A DNA stretch of 64,000 nucleotides from JAJPKK01 sp963800215. GTDB lineage: Bacteria; Pseudomonadota; Alphaproteobacteria; Rhizobiales; Xanthobacteraceae. Shown one piece after another: positions 27,074 to 36,877 of this stretch. A program made the translations under genes and the position numbers. The DNA is taken from the NCBI GenBank assembly GCA_963800215.1, contig CAWCZY010000008.1, positions 124,001 to 188,000 on the forward strand, read 5' to 3'. The notes beneath the pieces were generated by a model, which ran no database searches, was not told the origin of the DNA, and saw only the letters and a program-made list of their open reading frames with translations. Position 1 is the stretch's first letter. The number at the start of each line of letters is the position of its first letter.

Positions 27074-27601
27074 ATGCGCCGATTGATGCTGCTCCGCCAC
27101 GCCAAATCCGACTGGTCATCGCCGGGAATGCCCGACCGCGAGCGCCCGCTCAACGCGCGCGGCGCCGGCGACGCCCGCACCATGAGCGTGTACCTCGCGC
27201 ACCATGCCCTCATCCCCGACCGGATCCTGTGTTCGCCGGCGCAGCGGACCCGGCAGACCGCCGAGGCGATCGTCCGGGGATGGCCGAAAGCGGCCGAAAT
27301 CATCTATTCCGACCGTCTCTACGAGGCGACGCCGGAAACCATCATTTCGCTCATCCGGGCGGTCGCGGCCGAGGTCCATGGGCTGCTGGTGATCGGCCAC
27401 AATCCCGGCCTCCACGAGGCTGCCCGCATGCTCGTCGCGGCCGGCGACATCGAGCAGCGCGAACGGCTGCACGAGAAGTTCCCGACCGCCGCCCTGGCGG
27501 TGATCGATTTCGCGGTCGATGCCTGGGGCAAGGTGCATCGCCAGTCCGGCCGGCTCGATCGTTTCGTCACCCCGCGCTGGATTGCCGCGGCAGCGAATTG
27601 A
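27074..27601 (+). CDS. SixA-like histidine phosphatase
   Basis: The 175-residue protein starts MRRLMLLRHAKSDW, with the RHG-type catalytic motif (Arg8-His9). ILCSPAQRTRQTAEAI and VIGHNPGLHEAARML supply the second Arg and His. This is the phosphohistidine phosphatase branch (SixA) that dephosphorylates His on signalling proteins. The open frame extends upstream to 26819, but ATG 27074 gives the full domain with a normal length. It precedes uspA by about 60 bases. Confidence 0.88.
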   Translation: MRRLMLLRHAKSDWSSPGMPDRERPLNARGAGDARTMSVYLAHHALIPDRILCSPAQRTRQTAEAIVRGWPKAAEIIYSDRLYEATPETIISLIRAVAAEVHGLLVIGHNPGLHEAARMLVAAGDIEQRERLHEKFPTAALAVIDFAVDAWGKVHRQSGRLDRFVTPRWIAAAAN

Positions 27602-27662
27602 GGCGGGCTGCTCGCAACCGCTAAGTTGGACCGGCTGATTCGGCAATGAAGGGAATAGCGAC

Positions 27663-28094
27663 ATGTTCAAGCGGATCCTGGTCCCGGTCGACCTCGCGGA
27701 CACCGACCTCGCCAACTCGGCGATCGAGACCGCCGTATCGCTGTCGCAGGCCTCGGGAGGATCGGTAAGGCTGCTGAACGTACTGCCGATGACCCCGGTG
27801 ATGCTGGCCGAATATGTGCCGGCCGACTTCGACGCGCAGCAGCGCCAGACCGCCGAGGAGGCGCTCGCGATCATCGCCAAGGAGAGCGGAACCGACTCCC
27901 GCCACATCACCACCATCGTGCGCCAGGGCGGCATCTATCACGAGGTGCTCGAAGAGGCGAAGACCTACCATGCCGATCTCATCGTCATGAGCTCGCACCG
28001 CCCCGCCATGCGGACCTATTTCCTCGGGTCGAACGCGGGCCACGTCGTGCGCTTTGCGAAATGCTCGGTGCTGGTGGTGCGGCATTCGGACTAA
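27663..28094 (+). CDS. Universal stress protein
   Basis: The 143-residue single-domain UspA protein starts MFKRILVPVDLADTDL, with an acidic residue at the ATP site. The C-terminal RTYFLGSNAGHVVRFAKCSV carries the G-S-x-A ATP-binding element. The family supports survival under stress; the exact role is not readable. It lies between sixA and a YedZ-like gene on the same strand. Confidence 0.9.
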   Translation: MFKRILVPVDLADTDLANSAIETAVSLSQASGGSVRLLNVLPMTPVMLAEYVPADFDAQQRQTAEEALAIIAKESGTDSRHITTIVRQGGIYHEVLEEAKTYHADLIVMSSHRPAMRTYFLGSNAGHVVRFAKCSVLVVRHSD

Positions 28095-28170
28095 TTGGAG
28101 CGTTTTTCGTTTAGGTTGACTCGCAGTTCGCTGTCGTCGACCGGACGATCCGGTAAACACCGACCGCGAG

Positions 28171-28203
28171 TACTGGATTGCCCGGTCAAGCCGGGCAATG
28201 ACA
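28171..28203. repeat. Half of a type C palindromic element
   Basis: TACTGGATTGCCCGGTCAAG and the following CCGGGCAATGAC match the right half of the element at 24386-24496 and form a GCCCGG/CCGGGC hairpin. Confidence 0.75.
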
Positions 28204-28252
28204 CCAATAAGGTTAGCCTAATTGGAAAATGCTCGGGCAATAGGAGTTGCAC

Positions 28253-29104
28253 TTGAAGTGGCCGTGGCAGGACGGAAAACTCGGATTTTCCCCGCTGAAG
28301 GCGGGCACGTTCGCGCTGATGTTCGTGCCGGCGATCTGGATCGTTTATCAGGTCGGCACCGAGCAGTTCGGGCCTGTTCCGCTCGGCGGCATGACCTACT
28401 GGTCGGGCCTGTGGGCCACCGCGCTGCTGCTGCTGGCTTTGGCGATGACACCGGCTTCGACGATCCTCGGCTGGCGCCGGCTCGTCATCGTGCGGCGGAT
28501 GGTCGGGGTGACCGCGCTCGCCTATACGGCCGGGCACATCGTCATCTATTTCGCATTGCGGTTCTGGAACTTCGCGTCCATCGCCCACGAGATGGTGACG
28601 AGGTTCAGCCTGATCGTGGCGACCGTCGCGACCATCGGCCTGATCGCCCTGGGCGCGACGTCCCTGGATGCAGCCGTCGCACGCATGGGAGCGAAGGGGT
28701 GGAAACGGCTGCACAACACGGTCTACGCGGTTACGGCTTTGGCGCTCCTTCACTACCTGCTGTCGCCGGACATATACCCCGAGCAGTTCCTGACGAGCGG
28801 GATGTTCTTCTGGCTCATGGTCTGGCGGGTGCTGAACGCCCGCGGGCGGGGAGCCGACGTGACGGCGCTGGCGGTGCTCGCCGTGGCATCGGGCCTGTTC
28901 ACGGCGTTGTTGGAAGCCGGCTGGGTTTGGGCCTATCACGGCTACGAGCCGCTGGGCACGCTGCGCAACGACTTCTCCTTGGACCTCGGCATCCCGCCGG
29001 CGTGGCAGGTCCTCGCGCTGGGGCTCCTGGCCGCCGCCGCGGCTTTCGTCCGGCAAGCTCTCCTCCCGGGAGCGGCGGGCCTCGACGCTCGAAAAATCGG
29101 TTAG
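28253..29104 (+). CDS. YedZ/MsrQ-like ferric-reductase-type membrane protein
   Basis: The ~283-residue protein has at least six hydrophobic helices. Haem-ligand histidines occur in TAGHIVIYFAL and HNTVYAVTALALLHY. It resembles the haem-binding subunit of the YedYZ/MsrPQ methionine sulfoxide reductase system, but no catalytic subunit gene is adjacent. Two adjacent TTG starts are possible; I prefer 28253 because AGGAG ends 6 bases before it, whereas 28247 directly abuts the Shine-Dalgarno. The extra C-terminal third differs from classic MsrQ. Confidence 0.75.
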   Translation: MKWPWQDGKLGFSPLKAGTFALMFVPAIWIVYQVGTEQFGPVPLGGMTYWSGLWATALLLLALAMTPASTILGWRRLVIVRRMVGVTALAYTAGHIVIYFALRFWNFASIAHEMVTRFSLIVATVATIGLIALGATSLDAAVARMGAKGWKRLHNTVYAVTALALLHYLLSPDIYPEQFLTSGMFFWLMVWRVLNARGRGADVTALAVLAVASGLFTALLEAGWVWAYHGYEPLGTLRNDFSLDLGIPPAWQVLALGLLAAAAAFVRQALLPGAAGLDARKIG

Positions 29105-29127
29105 GAACGGAGCGGAAAGCGCAATCG

Positions 29128-30306
29128 ATGACGTCTGGCCTCGCCACCGCCGGCATTCCTTCCGATTGGACGCGGACCATGACCGATCCGCGGGAATTCC
29201 GCCGCGAGCAAAGCCTGCTCGCTGGACGTTCTTCGGCTTGACCAGGGATGTGGCCGCCGACGGCGACTGGTTCCGGGCGTCGCTGGCGACCCGCTCGGTG
29301 TTCGTGCAGCGGTTCGGGCCTGAGTTGAAGGGTTTCGAGAACCGCTGCGTCCACCGCTCCTATCCCCTGCGCGACGCCGACCGGGGCAACGGTCCGATCG
29401 TCTGCGGCTTCCACCACTGGCGCTACGACCACGAAGGCCGCGCGCTGGGCATTCCCCTGTGCGACGAGCTGTAGGGCGTCATTCCACGGGACCTGAACGC
29501 GCGTCTCGAACCGATCGAGATCGCAACCTGCGGGACGCTCGTGTTTGGCCGCTTTCCCGCGCCCGAGGCACGCGAGAGCCTCGAACAGTTCCTGGGCGAG
29601 GGTTTTGCGATCCTGCAGGCGATATCGCAGATGGGCGTCGCGCCGCAATATATCTCGGGCGCCGTCGCCGCGAACTGGAAGCTCTGCCTTCACATCACCT
29701 TCGACGACTATCACGGCGTCGCCGTCCATCCCGACACGTTCGGAAAGCTCGGATATGTCCGCCGCAAAGAACATCACCTATGCCCGGTTCGGGCTGCACA
29801 GCGCGGCCATCAACAACCCCGATCCGCAGGTGCTGGAAAACATGGCTGCGGCTTGCCGCGACGGCTCGTTCCGGTCGGCGAATTATCGCATCTTCCAGAT
29901 CATGCCGAACCTGATCGTGTCGCATTTCCGGTCGGACCGGCAGTACTGGCACTGCCTGATCCAGCAATACGTGCCGGTCGCCCATGACCGCTCGGAGTTG
30001 CGGGGCTGGCTCTATCCGGCGCCGTTTCCGGCGGAGCATCACTGGCTCGTGCCATGGACCCGTCCGTTCACCGATTCGGTCCGCAGGCTGCTAGTGCATC
30101 ACTACGTGCGATTGATCGCCCGCGAAGACCATGAGGTGTGCGAACGGATCCAGAAGATCGCCCATCAGATCGACGCAGCGCCGATGATCGGCGCTCTGGA
30201 AGAGCGCATCGGCTGGTTCGAAGAGTCCTATCTCCGGATCATGGCGGCCGGCCAGGAGGCGCAGGCCGGCGCCGCGATCCCGAGGACCGCTGCCGACGAA
30301 CCCTGA
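29128..30306 (+). pseudogene. Rieske aromatic-ring oxygenase alpha subunit, broken
   Basis: The Rieske [2Fe-2S] ligands are intact: CVHR and, 16 residues later, CGFHHW. A C-terminal catalytic-type domain follows (GAVAANWKLCLHITFDDYHG has the D-x-x-H pattern). The reading needs a shift near 29220-29240, crosses an in-frame TAG at 29472-29474, and shifts again near 29750-29790. The in-frame stop makes this a better pseudogene candidate than the other frameshifted genes. It follows the YedZ-like gene by 23 bases. Confidence 0.65.
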
Positions 30307-31050
30307 CACCGCAACCGGCGCACCAGACGAGGGCAACGGAAGGCGACCAGGCCGGCCGGTCGCATTTTCGCACACGCCCGATCTGATGACTTGATAGGGT
30401 TCGTGGCGTCCATTGTACACTTTTGCACAGCACAGCACCCGTTTGCGTGACATTCTCGCAAAATCGATTCGATAATCGAGTGCCGTAAATTCGCGTCAAA
30501 GCCTCGAGCAGACGCTTCTAAATCCCGAGAATGAGCCATCAATTGAGATGGTTATAGATGCGCGAAATCGCGCAAGACAAGCTGGTCATTCGGTATTGAT
30601 GACGATGAATTGCGTATCCGGCCAACGAGAGGTTAATCGATAATTAGGCCTGATCCAAGTGAGTTTCCGTTGCCGTGGATCGATTATCCTTCTCACGAAT
30701 ATATATTGACGACCGACGGTCGCCGGCTGTGGAGACGAGACGATGACGTTATCGACGCAGTTGACGATGACAATGATCGTTCTCGTGCTTTTAACGGACA
30801 GCGCGTCGGGTTTTCAAGCTCACGGCCATGTCGAGGCTTCCGCGTTCGTTACCGGGATTGCCGCCGTTTTCGTCATCACCATGCCGAGAGTCCCGCCGGC
30901 ATACTCGTCGACCCCCCTCGCGGTGGCTGGACCAATCTGGCTCCACGAAGGACGCAATACGAGGATCGTTCGCTCTCGCCTGCCGGCGGCGGCGCCGAGC
31001 CGCGACTCGTACCTGCGCAAGGCCGAAAAGCATCCGGCGCCAGCCACGTC
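30307..31050 (+). other. Long leader region before the PAS kinase operon
   Basis: No convincing gene is present. A short frame from ATG 30743 starts MTLSTQLTMTMIVLVLL, which looks like the first membrane helix of a sensor kinase but loses any pattern after about 30 residues; it may be a remnant of a duplicated sensor. The 30400-30660 part is AT-richer than its surroundings and could carry the operon's promoter, but I see no good hexamer pair. Confidence 0.35.
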
Positions 31051-34000
31051 ATGACGACCAAGTCCCTGCCGACTTGGACGGTGCGGCTCGGATTTGGGTC
31101 TGCCTTTGCGGTACTGCTCGTCGTGGCGGCCCTCTCCTATCGCGCCACGGTCGTGTCCGCCGAAAGCGAGCGATGGGTGCGGCACACCCACGAGGTTTTG
31201 GCGCAGCTTCAGGACTTCTCCATCGCAATGGAGACGGTCTCATCGAGTATCCGCGGGTTTGTATTGACCGGGAAGGAGTCTTATCTCAAGTCCTACCGTG
31301 CCGCCGTATCAGGAATTGAGCAACACGCGGCAACCGTCCGCAGCTTGACGGTAGACAACCCCGAACAGGAGCGCCGGCTTTCTGCCCTCGAAGCGTTGGC
31401 TTCTGAGAGATACGAGCAGGCGGAGACGGCCATCAATCTGCGCCGGGCCCAGGGATTGGAAGCGGCAGCGGACGTCGTTCAAACCGGCCCAGGCCAGCGG
31501 ATCACGAATGAGTTTCAAGCGCTTATTCGTGAAATGCAGGATGAAGAGCAGCGATTGTTGCTGCTACGCAATATGGAGGCTGAAAGGCGCTCGGGCCAGA
31601 CCAAAACCGCTCTGATCTTCGGAACTGTCCTCGGTTTGTTGATCACCGGCACCGCTGCTTGGAGCGTCCAGCGCGACGGCTCCCGACGCCAGCTTGCGGA
31701 GCAGGCGCTCCAAAGCAGCGAAGAGAAGTATCGGAGGCTCATCGAGGGGGTCCAGGACCACGCGATCCTGATGTTGGGCCCTCGAGGCGAGATTGCCAGT
31801 TGGAATCCCGGTGCGGAGCACATGACGGGTTACACATTCGAAGAGGTGGTCGGCCAGAGCTTTTCCCGGTTTTTCCCGGCGGACGACATCCAGCGGGGCA
31901 GGCTGGAGGAGATACTTCGGACGGCTGCCGCAACCGGCTTGCACGAAGAACAAGGCATACGCGTGCGGAAAGACGGCACGCGTTTCCTGGCGCGCACGAC
32001 CTTCACGGCGTCGCGCGACGCGGCCGGAGAGCTGAGAGGGTTTACCGTAATCAGCCGCGACCTCAGCGGGAGCAGGGAGACCGAGGCGAAGTACCGCGGC
32101 CTCCTGGAGGCGGCACCGGACGCGATGGTGGTGGTTAACCAGGGCGGCGAGATCGTCCTGTTGAACGTTCAGGCCGAGAAGCGGTTCGGCTACCGCCGCG
32201 ACGAGCTGCTCGGGCAGAAGGTGACCAACATCATTCCGGAGGGCTTCGCGGAGCGGTTGGTTGCGGACGATCTGCGATCCGCGGAAGACGCGCAGGCGCA
32301 GCAGATCGGTACCGGCATCGAGCTCACGGGGCGGCGAAAGGATCGCAGCGCGTTCCCGATCGAGATCATGCTCAGCCCGCTGGAAAGCGCCGAAGGGATT
32401 CTGGTAACGGCGGCGATCCGCGACATCAGCGTGCGCAAGGCCGCGGAAAAGCGTCTGACGCAGATGGAAGGCAGGTACCGCGGCCTCCTGGAGGCGGCTC
32501 CGGATGCGATGGTGGTGGTAAACCAGGGCGGCGAGATCGTCCTGTTGAACGTTCAGGCTGAGAAGCGGTTCGGCTACCGCCGCGACGAGCTGCTCGGGCA
32601 GAAGGTGACCAACATCATTCCGGAGGGCTTCGCGGAGCGGTTGGTTGCGGACGATCTGCGATCCGCGGAAGACGCGCAGGCGCAGCAGATCGGTACCGGC
32701 ATCGAGCTCACGGGGCGGCGAAAGGATCGCAGCGCGTTCCCGATCGAGATCATGCTCAGCCCGCTGGAAAGCGCCGAAGGGATTCTGGTAACGGCGGCGA
32801 TCCGCGACATCAGCGTGCGCAAGGCCGCGGAAAAGCGTCTGACGCAGATGGAAGGCAGGTACCGCGGCCTCCTGGAGGCGGCTCCGGATGCGATGGTGGT
32901 GGTAAACCAGGGCGGCGAGATCGTCCTGTTGAACGTTCAGGCTGAGAAGCGGTTCGGCTACCGCCGCGACGAGCTGCTCGGGCAGAAGGTGACCAACATC
33001 ATTCCGGAGGGCTTCGCGGAGCGGTTGGTCGCGGACGATCTGCGATCCGCGGAAGACGCGCAGGCGCAGCAGATCGGTACCGGCATCGAGCTCACGGGGC
33101 GGCGAAAGGATCGCAGCGCGTTCCCGATCGAGATCATGCTCAGCCCGCTGGAAAGCGCCGAAGGGATTCTGGTGACGGCGGCGATCCGCGACATCAGCGT
33201 GCGCAAGGCCGCGGAAAAGCATCTGGCCCAGATGGAAAGCAGGTACCGGGGCCTCCTGGAAGCGGCTCCGGATGCGATGGTGGTGGTGAACCAGGGCGGT
33301 GAGATCGTCCTGCTGAACCTTCGGGCGGAGAAAGAGTTCGGCTATCGCCGCGATGAACTGCTCGGCCAGAAGGTGACGAACATCATTCCTGAAGGTTTTG
33401 CGGAGCGGCTGATCGCGGACCGCCTTCGTTCGGCGGAAGACGCACTGGCGCAGCAGATCGGCACCGGGATCGAGCTCACCGGACGGCGCAAGGATGGCAA
33501 CGCCTTCCCGATCGAGATCATGCTCAGCCCGCTGGAAAGCGCCGAAGGGATACTGGTGACGGCAGCGGTCCGCGACATCACCGTGCGCAAAACGGCCGAA
33601 GCGCACCTTCTGCAGAATGTGGAAGAATTGAACCGCTCGAACGAGGAGCTGGGGCAATTCGCCTACATTGCCTCTCACGATCTGCAGGAGCCTCTGCGCA
33701 TGGTGGCCAGCTACACGCAGCTTCTGTCGCGACGCTACAAGGGAAAGCTCGACGCCGACGCCGATGAGTTCATTTCCTTCGCGGTGGACGGGGCCAGCCG
33801 CATGCAGGGGTTGATCCAAGACCTGCTGGCCTACTCGCGCGTCGGGTCGAAAGGAAAGATCCTGCGCGACACCTCCAGCGAAGAAGCATTGGAACAGGCG
33901 CTCGTAAATCTTCGCGGCAGTATCGAAGAAAGCGGGGCGGTGGTGACGCACGACCCCCTGCCCACGGTCATGGCCGACGAAACGCAACTGGTTCAGCTGT

Positions 34001-34324
34001 TTCAGAACCTGGTCGGCAACGCCATCAAGTACCAAAAGCCCGGAACGCCCCTGGTGCACATCGCCGCTGCCAAGAACGGCGGAAAAAAATGGGAGTTCTC
34101 GGTGCAGGACAACGGACTGGGAATTGATTCGCAGTACTTTCAAAGGATCTTCGGCATGTTCCAGCGACTGCACAAACGCGACGAGTTCGCCGGCACCGGC
34201 ATTGGACTGGCGATCTGCAAGAAGATCGTCGAACGGCACGGCGGCAGCATCTCGGTCGAAGTCAGAGCCCGGTCACGGCTCCACCTTTCGCTTCGCCTTG
34301 GCGGGAGGCGAGAGGAGATCATGA
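31051..34324 (+). CDS. Membrane sensor histidine kinase with CHASE3 and five PAS domains
   Basis: From ATG 31051 the protein has TM1 (about 10-30), a CHASE3 extracellular domain (VSSSIRGFVLTGKESYLKSY), TM2 (about 187-205), one divergent PAS (224-345), four tandem PAS units (347-859), HisKA with His876 in YIASHDLQEPLRM, and HATPase with NAIKYQKP and GTGIGLAIC. A single extra base at about 34264-34266 shifts the frame; without it the kinase ends normally (EPGHGSTFRFALAGGERRS) at TGA 34322-34324, overlapping the next ATG. As sequenced, it reads through into the response regulator as one 1243-residue protein. Confidence 0.85.
32092..33627 (+). repeat. Four tandem 384-base PAS-coding units
   Basis: Units start at 32092, 32476, 32860 and 33244, each exactly 384 bases (128 codons). 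Units 2 and 3 differ by only a few bases, all but two of them near the 3' end of the unit; unit 1 has a handful of silent changes; unit 4 is clearly diverged (LRAEKEFGYRR, DRLRSAEDALAQ). Each encodes a PAS with GLLEAAPDAMVVVNQGGEIV. The pattern indicates recent in-frame amplification next to an older duplicate. Confidence 0.97.
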
Positions 34325-34344
34325 AACTCATCGGAGGAGATGGC

Positions 34345-34782
34345 ATGCCCATCGAGGTTCTTTTGGTCGAAGACAGTCCCGGAGATGTCCGGCTCACGCA
34401 GGAAGCGTTCCGCGACGCCAACCGGGAAATCCGTATGCACGTGGCCAGCGACGGCGTCGAGGCCATGGCCTTCCTGAGGCAGCAGGGCGACCACTCGCAT
34501 TCCCCTCGCCCGGATCTCATTTTGCTGGATCTGAACCTCCCCAAAATGGATGGCCGCGAGGTTCTGGCTCACATCAAGGATGATCAAAGCCTGAAATTGA
34601 TCCCCACCGTCATCCTGACCACATCGGATGCGGAAGCGGACATCGTGAAGAGCTATCAGCTCCAGGCGAATTGCTACCTCACCAAGCCCGTGCAGTTGGA
34701 CGAGTTCGAACGCCTGGTGAGGAGCATCAATGATTTCTGGCTGGCAAAGGTCAAGTTGCCGCAGCAGGTGCAAGACAAATGA
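34345..34782 (+). CDS. Rcp1-like single-domain response regulator
   Basis: The 145-residue receiver starts MPIEVLLVEDSPGDVRLTQE, with phosphoacceptor Asp in LILLDLNLPKMDG, Thr in VILTTSDAE and Lys in CYLTKPVQL. It has no output domain and resembles cyanobacterial Rcp1-type regulators paired with PAS/phytochrome kinases. ATG 34345 is preceded by GGAGGAGA; an in-frame ATG at 34321 overlaps the kinase stop. It is followed by the hybrid kinase with an ATGA overlap. Confidence 0.88.
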   Translation: MPIEVLLVEDSPGDVRLTQEAFRDANREIRMHVASDGVEAMAFLRQQGDHSHSPRPDLILLDLNLPKMDGREVLAHIKDDQSLKLIPTVILTTSDAEADIVKSYQLQANCYLTKPVQLDEFERLVRSINDFWLAKVKLPQQVQDK

Positions 34783-36698
34783 TCAGAACTCCGAACAAGA
34801 CGGTCCTGCTGATAGAGGACAATCGCGGAGACGCCCGTCTGCTCCGTGAGATGTTCAACGAACAGGCTGCGCCCGGCACCAAATTGATCCATGTGGAGAG
34901 CATGCGCGACGCCGAGGAGCACCTCGCGGCGCATGCGGTCGACATCGTCCTGCTCGACCTCGGGTTGCCCGATGCGCAAGGACTGGAAGCGGTGCGACGG
35001 GCGCGCGCAGCGGGGCCCCGCGTCCCGTTGGTGGTGCTGACCGGCTTGGATGACGAGTCGCTGGCTGCACAAGCCTTGAAAGAAGGCGCGCAAGACTATC
35101 TCATCAAAGGCCAGATCGATACCCGCGGGCTGCTGCGAGCCATGCGATATGCCGCCGAGCGCAATCGGCTGGAGGGATTGAAGGACGAATTCGTCTCGAC
35201 GGTGAGCCACGAGTTGCGCACGCCGTTGACCTCGATCTCCGGATCGCTCGGTCTCCTCATCGGCAACGCGGCAGGCAACCTGCCCGATACGGTCGCCCGC
35301 CTGGTTTCGATCGCGCATACGAACAGCCAAAAACTCGTACGGCTCGTCAACGACATTCTGGATATCGAGAAGATGGAGTCCGGACAGGTCGTTTTCAAAC
35401 TCGGGCGCGTCGAGGTCCGGGCGCTGGTCGAGCAGGCGATCGAGGCCAATCGGGAACTCGCCGAAGGCTATGGCGTGCGAATTCAACTCGTCGACCCCTG
35501 TGCCGTCGGCGACGTGCGAGCCGATTCCGATCGCCTCGCCCAGGTCATAACCAACCTGCTTTCGAACGCGATCAAGTTCTCGCCGGCGCGAGACGAGGTG
35601 GTGGTGGCGATCAAGAAAGGAACCAACTCCGTCCGCATCTCGGTGCGCGACCACGGCCCCGGCATCTCAGTCGATTTCAAGCCCCATATCTTCGAGAGAT
35701 TCGCGCAGGCGGACGCCACCAACGCGCGGCGGAAGGGCGGCACCGGCCTCGGCCTCAGCATCGTGAAGCAGATCGTCGACCAACTCGGTGGCGAGGTGGG
35801 CTTCGATGACGCGCTCGGCGGCGGAACGATTTTCTACGTCGAGTTGCCCTGCTGGGATCGCATGGCCGGCACGGCCATCGATCCCGACGCACGACCGGGT
35901 TCCCTGCGCATTCTGCTCTGTGAGGACGATCCGGATACGGCGCTGGTAATGCGCGAGCAGCTCAGGCAAGTCGGGTTCGCCACGGATTTCGCCTATACCG
36001 CGGCCGAAGCGATCGCATGCGCGACCGCAACCCGATATCGCGCCCTCCTGATAGATCTGCTGCTTCCCGATGGCGACGGCATAAACCTGATCGTCCGCCT
36101 GCGCGAGATGCCGGAATATCGGGACACTCCGATCGTCGTCGCATCCGTCAACGCCGACCGCGGGCGCGGCAACTCCAGGTCGACCGGGCTCAACGTTCTG
36201 GATTGGCTGAACAAGCCGGTCGACTTCGACCACCTCAGGCGCGTGCTCACCAAGCCCGTCATGCGGGAGGCGAGCAGGCGCCCGCGAATCCTTCATGTCG
36301 ATGACCCCAACATCGTCGCGCGGGCTCTCGGCGAAATCGCCGATGTCGTTTCGGTCCATTCCATGGAGGAGGCACGCGAGGCGTTGAAGGCGTATCACTT
36401 CGACGTTGCGGTGCTCGAAACGGCGCCCGCCGCCGGGGCGGCCATCGCGCCGATGCCGGATTTCCGCAACGGCAACGGCAATGCACTTTCGGTGGTCGCT
36501 TTTCCCGCCCAAGGCGCGAACCCGGCGCGTTCCGCGTCGGACCCGTCGATCGTCGGCCTGCTCGCGGCCGTGCGCGACCGCCTGGCAACCAGCGCGGCCG
36601 ACGCGCCCGCCACGGAGGCGACCGGGAGCCTCGCGAACAGCATCGACGATTTCCGGCCCACGAACGTCGAGTTGGCGCGACGAACGGGAAGCGGATGA
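34779..36698 (+). CDS. Hybrid kinase: receiver - HisKA/HATPase - receiver(s)
   Basis: The 639-residue soluble protein has an N-terminal receiver (Asp60 in VLLDLGLPDAQG, Lys110 in LIKGQ), a kinase core with His144 in STVSHELRTPL, HATPase motifs (NLLSNAIKFSPA, GTGLGLSIVKQ), a second receiver (RILLCEDDPDTA, LLIDLLLPDGDG, WLNKPVDF) and a degenerate third (RILHVDDPNIVARAL) lacking a clear acceptor Asp. It overlaps the upstream regulator by 4 bases. The three genes likely form a phosphorelay from the PAS sensor through the Rcp1-like protein. Confidence 0.9.
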   Translation: MIRTPNKTVLLIEDNRGDARLLREMFNEQAAPGTKLIHVESMRDAEEHLAAHAVDIVLLDLGLPDAQGLEAVRRARAAGPRVPLVVLTGLDDESLAAQALKEGAQDYLIKGQIDTRGLLRAMRYAAERNRLEGLKDEFVSTVSHELRTPLTSISGSLGLLIGNAAGNLPDTVARLVSIAHTNSQKLVRLVNDILDIEKMESGQVVFKLGRVEVRALVEQAIEANRELAEGYGVRIQLVDPCAVGDVRADSDRLAQVITNLLSNAIKFSPARDEVVVAIKKGTNSVRISVRDHGPGISVDFKPHIFERFAQADATNARRKGGTGLGLSIVKQIVDQLGGEVGFDDALGGGTIFYVELPCWDRMAGTAIDPDARPGSLRILLCEDDPDTALVMREQLRQVGFATDFAYTAAEAIACATATRYRALLIDLLLPDGDGINLIVRLREMPEYRDTPIVVASVNADRGRGNSRSTGLNVLDWLNKPVDFDHLRRVLTKPVMREASRRPRILHVDDPNIVARALGEIADVVSVHSMEEAREALKAYHFDVAVLETAPAAGAAIAPMPDFRNGNGNALSVVAFPAQGANPARSASDPSIVGLLAAVRDRLATSAADAPATEATGSLANSIDDFRPTNVELARRTGSG

Positions 36699-36877
36699 GC
36701 TGAAATCGATTGGAACGGCTCTCCGGTCGAGGATAATCCCGCAGATTCGCGTCTGACACTGGCTGACACTGGCTGGTGGGAACGGCGGCGCCGAGCGGCT
36801 ATACTGCCGGTGCGCCGCCTCCGGCTGACGCCGGCAATCATTCGTCCTTCACCATGCGCGGCCGGACAGGGGGAAAC

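Noticed and set aside
32092..33627. A CRISPR-like or satellite repeat
   Set aside because: Units are 384 bases, contiguous and in frame with PAS-coding sequence, with no spacers.
31564..34239. An 891-codon open frame on the minus strand opposite the PAS kinase
   Set aside because: It mirrors the repeated PAS coding DNA, has no domain pattern of its own, and is a by-product of high GC content and tandem repeats.
30670..34782. A single 1370-residue kinase-regulator protein
   Set aside because: The first 127 codons have no similarity and precede the ATG that starts the membrane sensor. The C-terminal fusion depends on one extra base; the corrected frame gives normal kinase and regulator genes.
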